Below are positions 63,986 to 64,000 of a DNA stretch of 64,000 nucleotides, in pieces. The notes under the pieces were generated by a model that worked only from the letters and a program-made list of their open reading frames with translations, searched no databases and was not told the origin of the DNA. Position 1 is the first letter of the stretch, and every line of letters begins with the position of its first letter. Source of the stretch: Plazaster borealis (lineage: Eukaryota > Echinodermata > Asteroidea > Forcipulatida > Labidiasteridae); NCBI GenBank assembly GCA_021014325.1, contig CM037462.1, positions 7,100,318 to 7,164,317 of the forward strand. The letters run 5' to 3'. A program made the translations under genes and the position numbers.

Positions 63986-64000
63986 ACATTTCTTTCAGTT

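Overview
This window looks like intronic and exonic DNA of a marine invertebrate deuterostome, plausibly an echinoderm such as a sea star. That placement is inferred from AT-rich composition, frequent TACATGTA words, a tRNA-derived SINE, CR1/RTE-like LINEs, a tyrosine-recombinase retroelement, a Harbinger-like transposon and many MITEs. It is a weak assignment, because no species-specific marker is visible.

The only host gene I can support is on the + strand. It is the ectodomain of a type IIa receptor protein tyrosine phosphatase (LAR / PTPRD / PTPRF / PTPRS family). Fifteen exons between 10244 and 62795 encode, in order, Ig2 (two exons), Ig3, and nine fibronectin type III repeats (FN1-FN9; FN5, FN6 and FN9 each split over two exons). 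They total 3258 nt, 1086 residues, in one open frame. Every domain begins and ends at a phase-1 intron. The splits inside FN5 and FN9 are phase 0; those inside Ig2 and FN6 are phase 1. The signal peptide and Ig1 must lie upstream of the window, and the juxtamembrane region, TM segment and two phosphatase domains downstream.

Three possible extra exons sit in LAR introns and fit the frame. One is a 282-nt Ser/Thr-rich, sequon-rich 1-1 cassette in the intron that splits Ig2 (13342-13623). One is an 18-nt 0-0 microexon inside FN5 (45953-45970), where vertebrate LAR has an alternatively spliced microexon. The third is a weaker 15-nt candidate between Ig2 and Ig3 (25038-25052). Both small candidates fall at positions matching known vertebrate alternative splice sites.

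Region by region. 1-1430: roughly 150-bp repeats carrying DR4 nuclear-receptor half-site pairs. 1433-5890: an antisense CR1-like LINE broken by a SINE and by a Harbinger-like element, the latter itself broken by a hAT-like MITE. 10634-10954: a 24-bp minisatellite. 11940-12740: a roughly 145-bp tandem repeat. 12955-13019: a perfect 25-bp hairpin. 15175-20215: an antisense DIRS/Ngaro/PAT-class retroelement with gag, RT/RNase H and tyrosine recombinase, bounded by split direct repeats. 20750-24400: three SINE copies, one carrying a TTAA-flanked MITE. 26160-29300: repeat mosaic with a hAT-like MITE and a second TIR element. 30290-32600: palindromes and duplicated blocks. 42578-44526: a TIR element split by a truncated LINE with a 9-bp target duplication. 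44775-45605: a satellite with higher-order periodicity. 54600-60215: repeats dense in AGGTCA and TGACGTCA sites, a 6-bp-TSD transposon encoding a zinc finger, and LINE debris ending about 45 bp before the FN8 exon. 62900-63523: foldback elements with arms of about 86 bp.

The strongest observations are the candidate LAR cassette exon and FN5 microexon, the nested transposons with readable target duplications, and the transposon-borne clusters of nuclear-receptor, CRE and CTCF-like motifs inside introns of a synaptic receptor gene.
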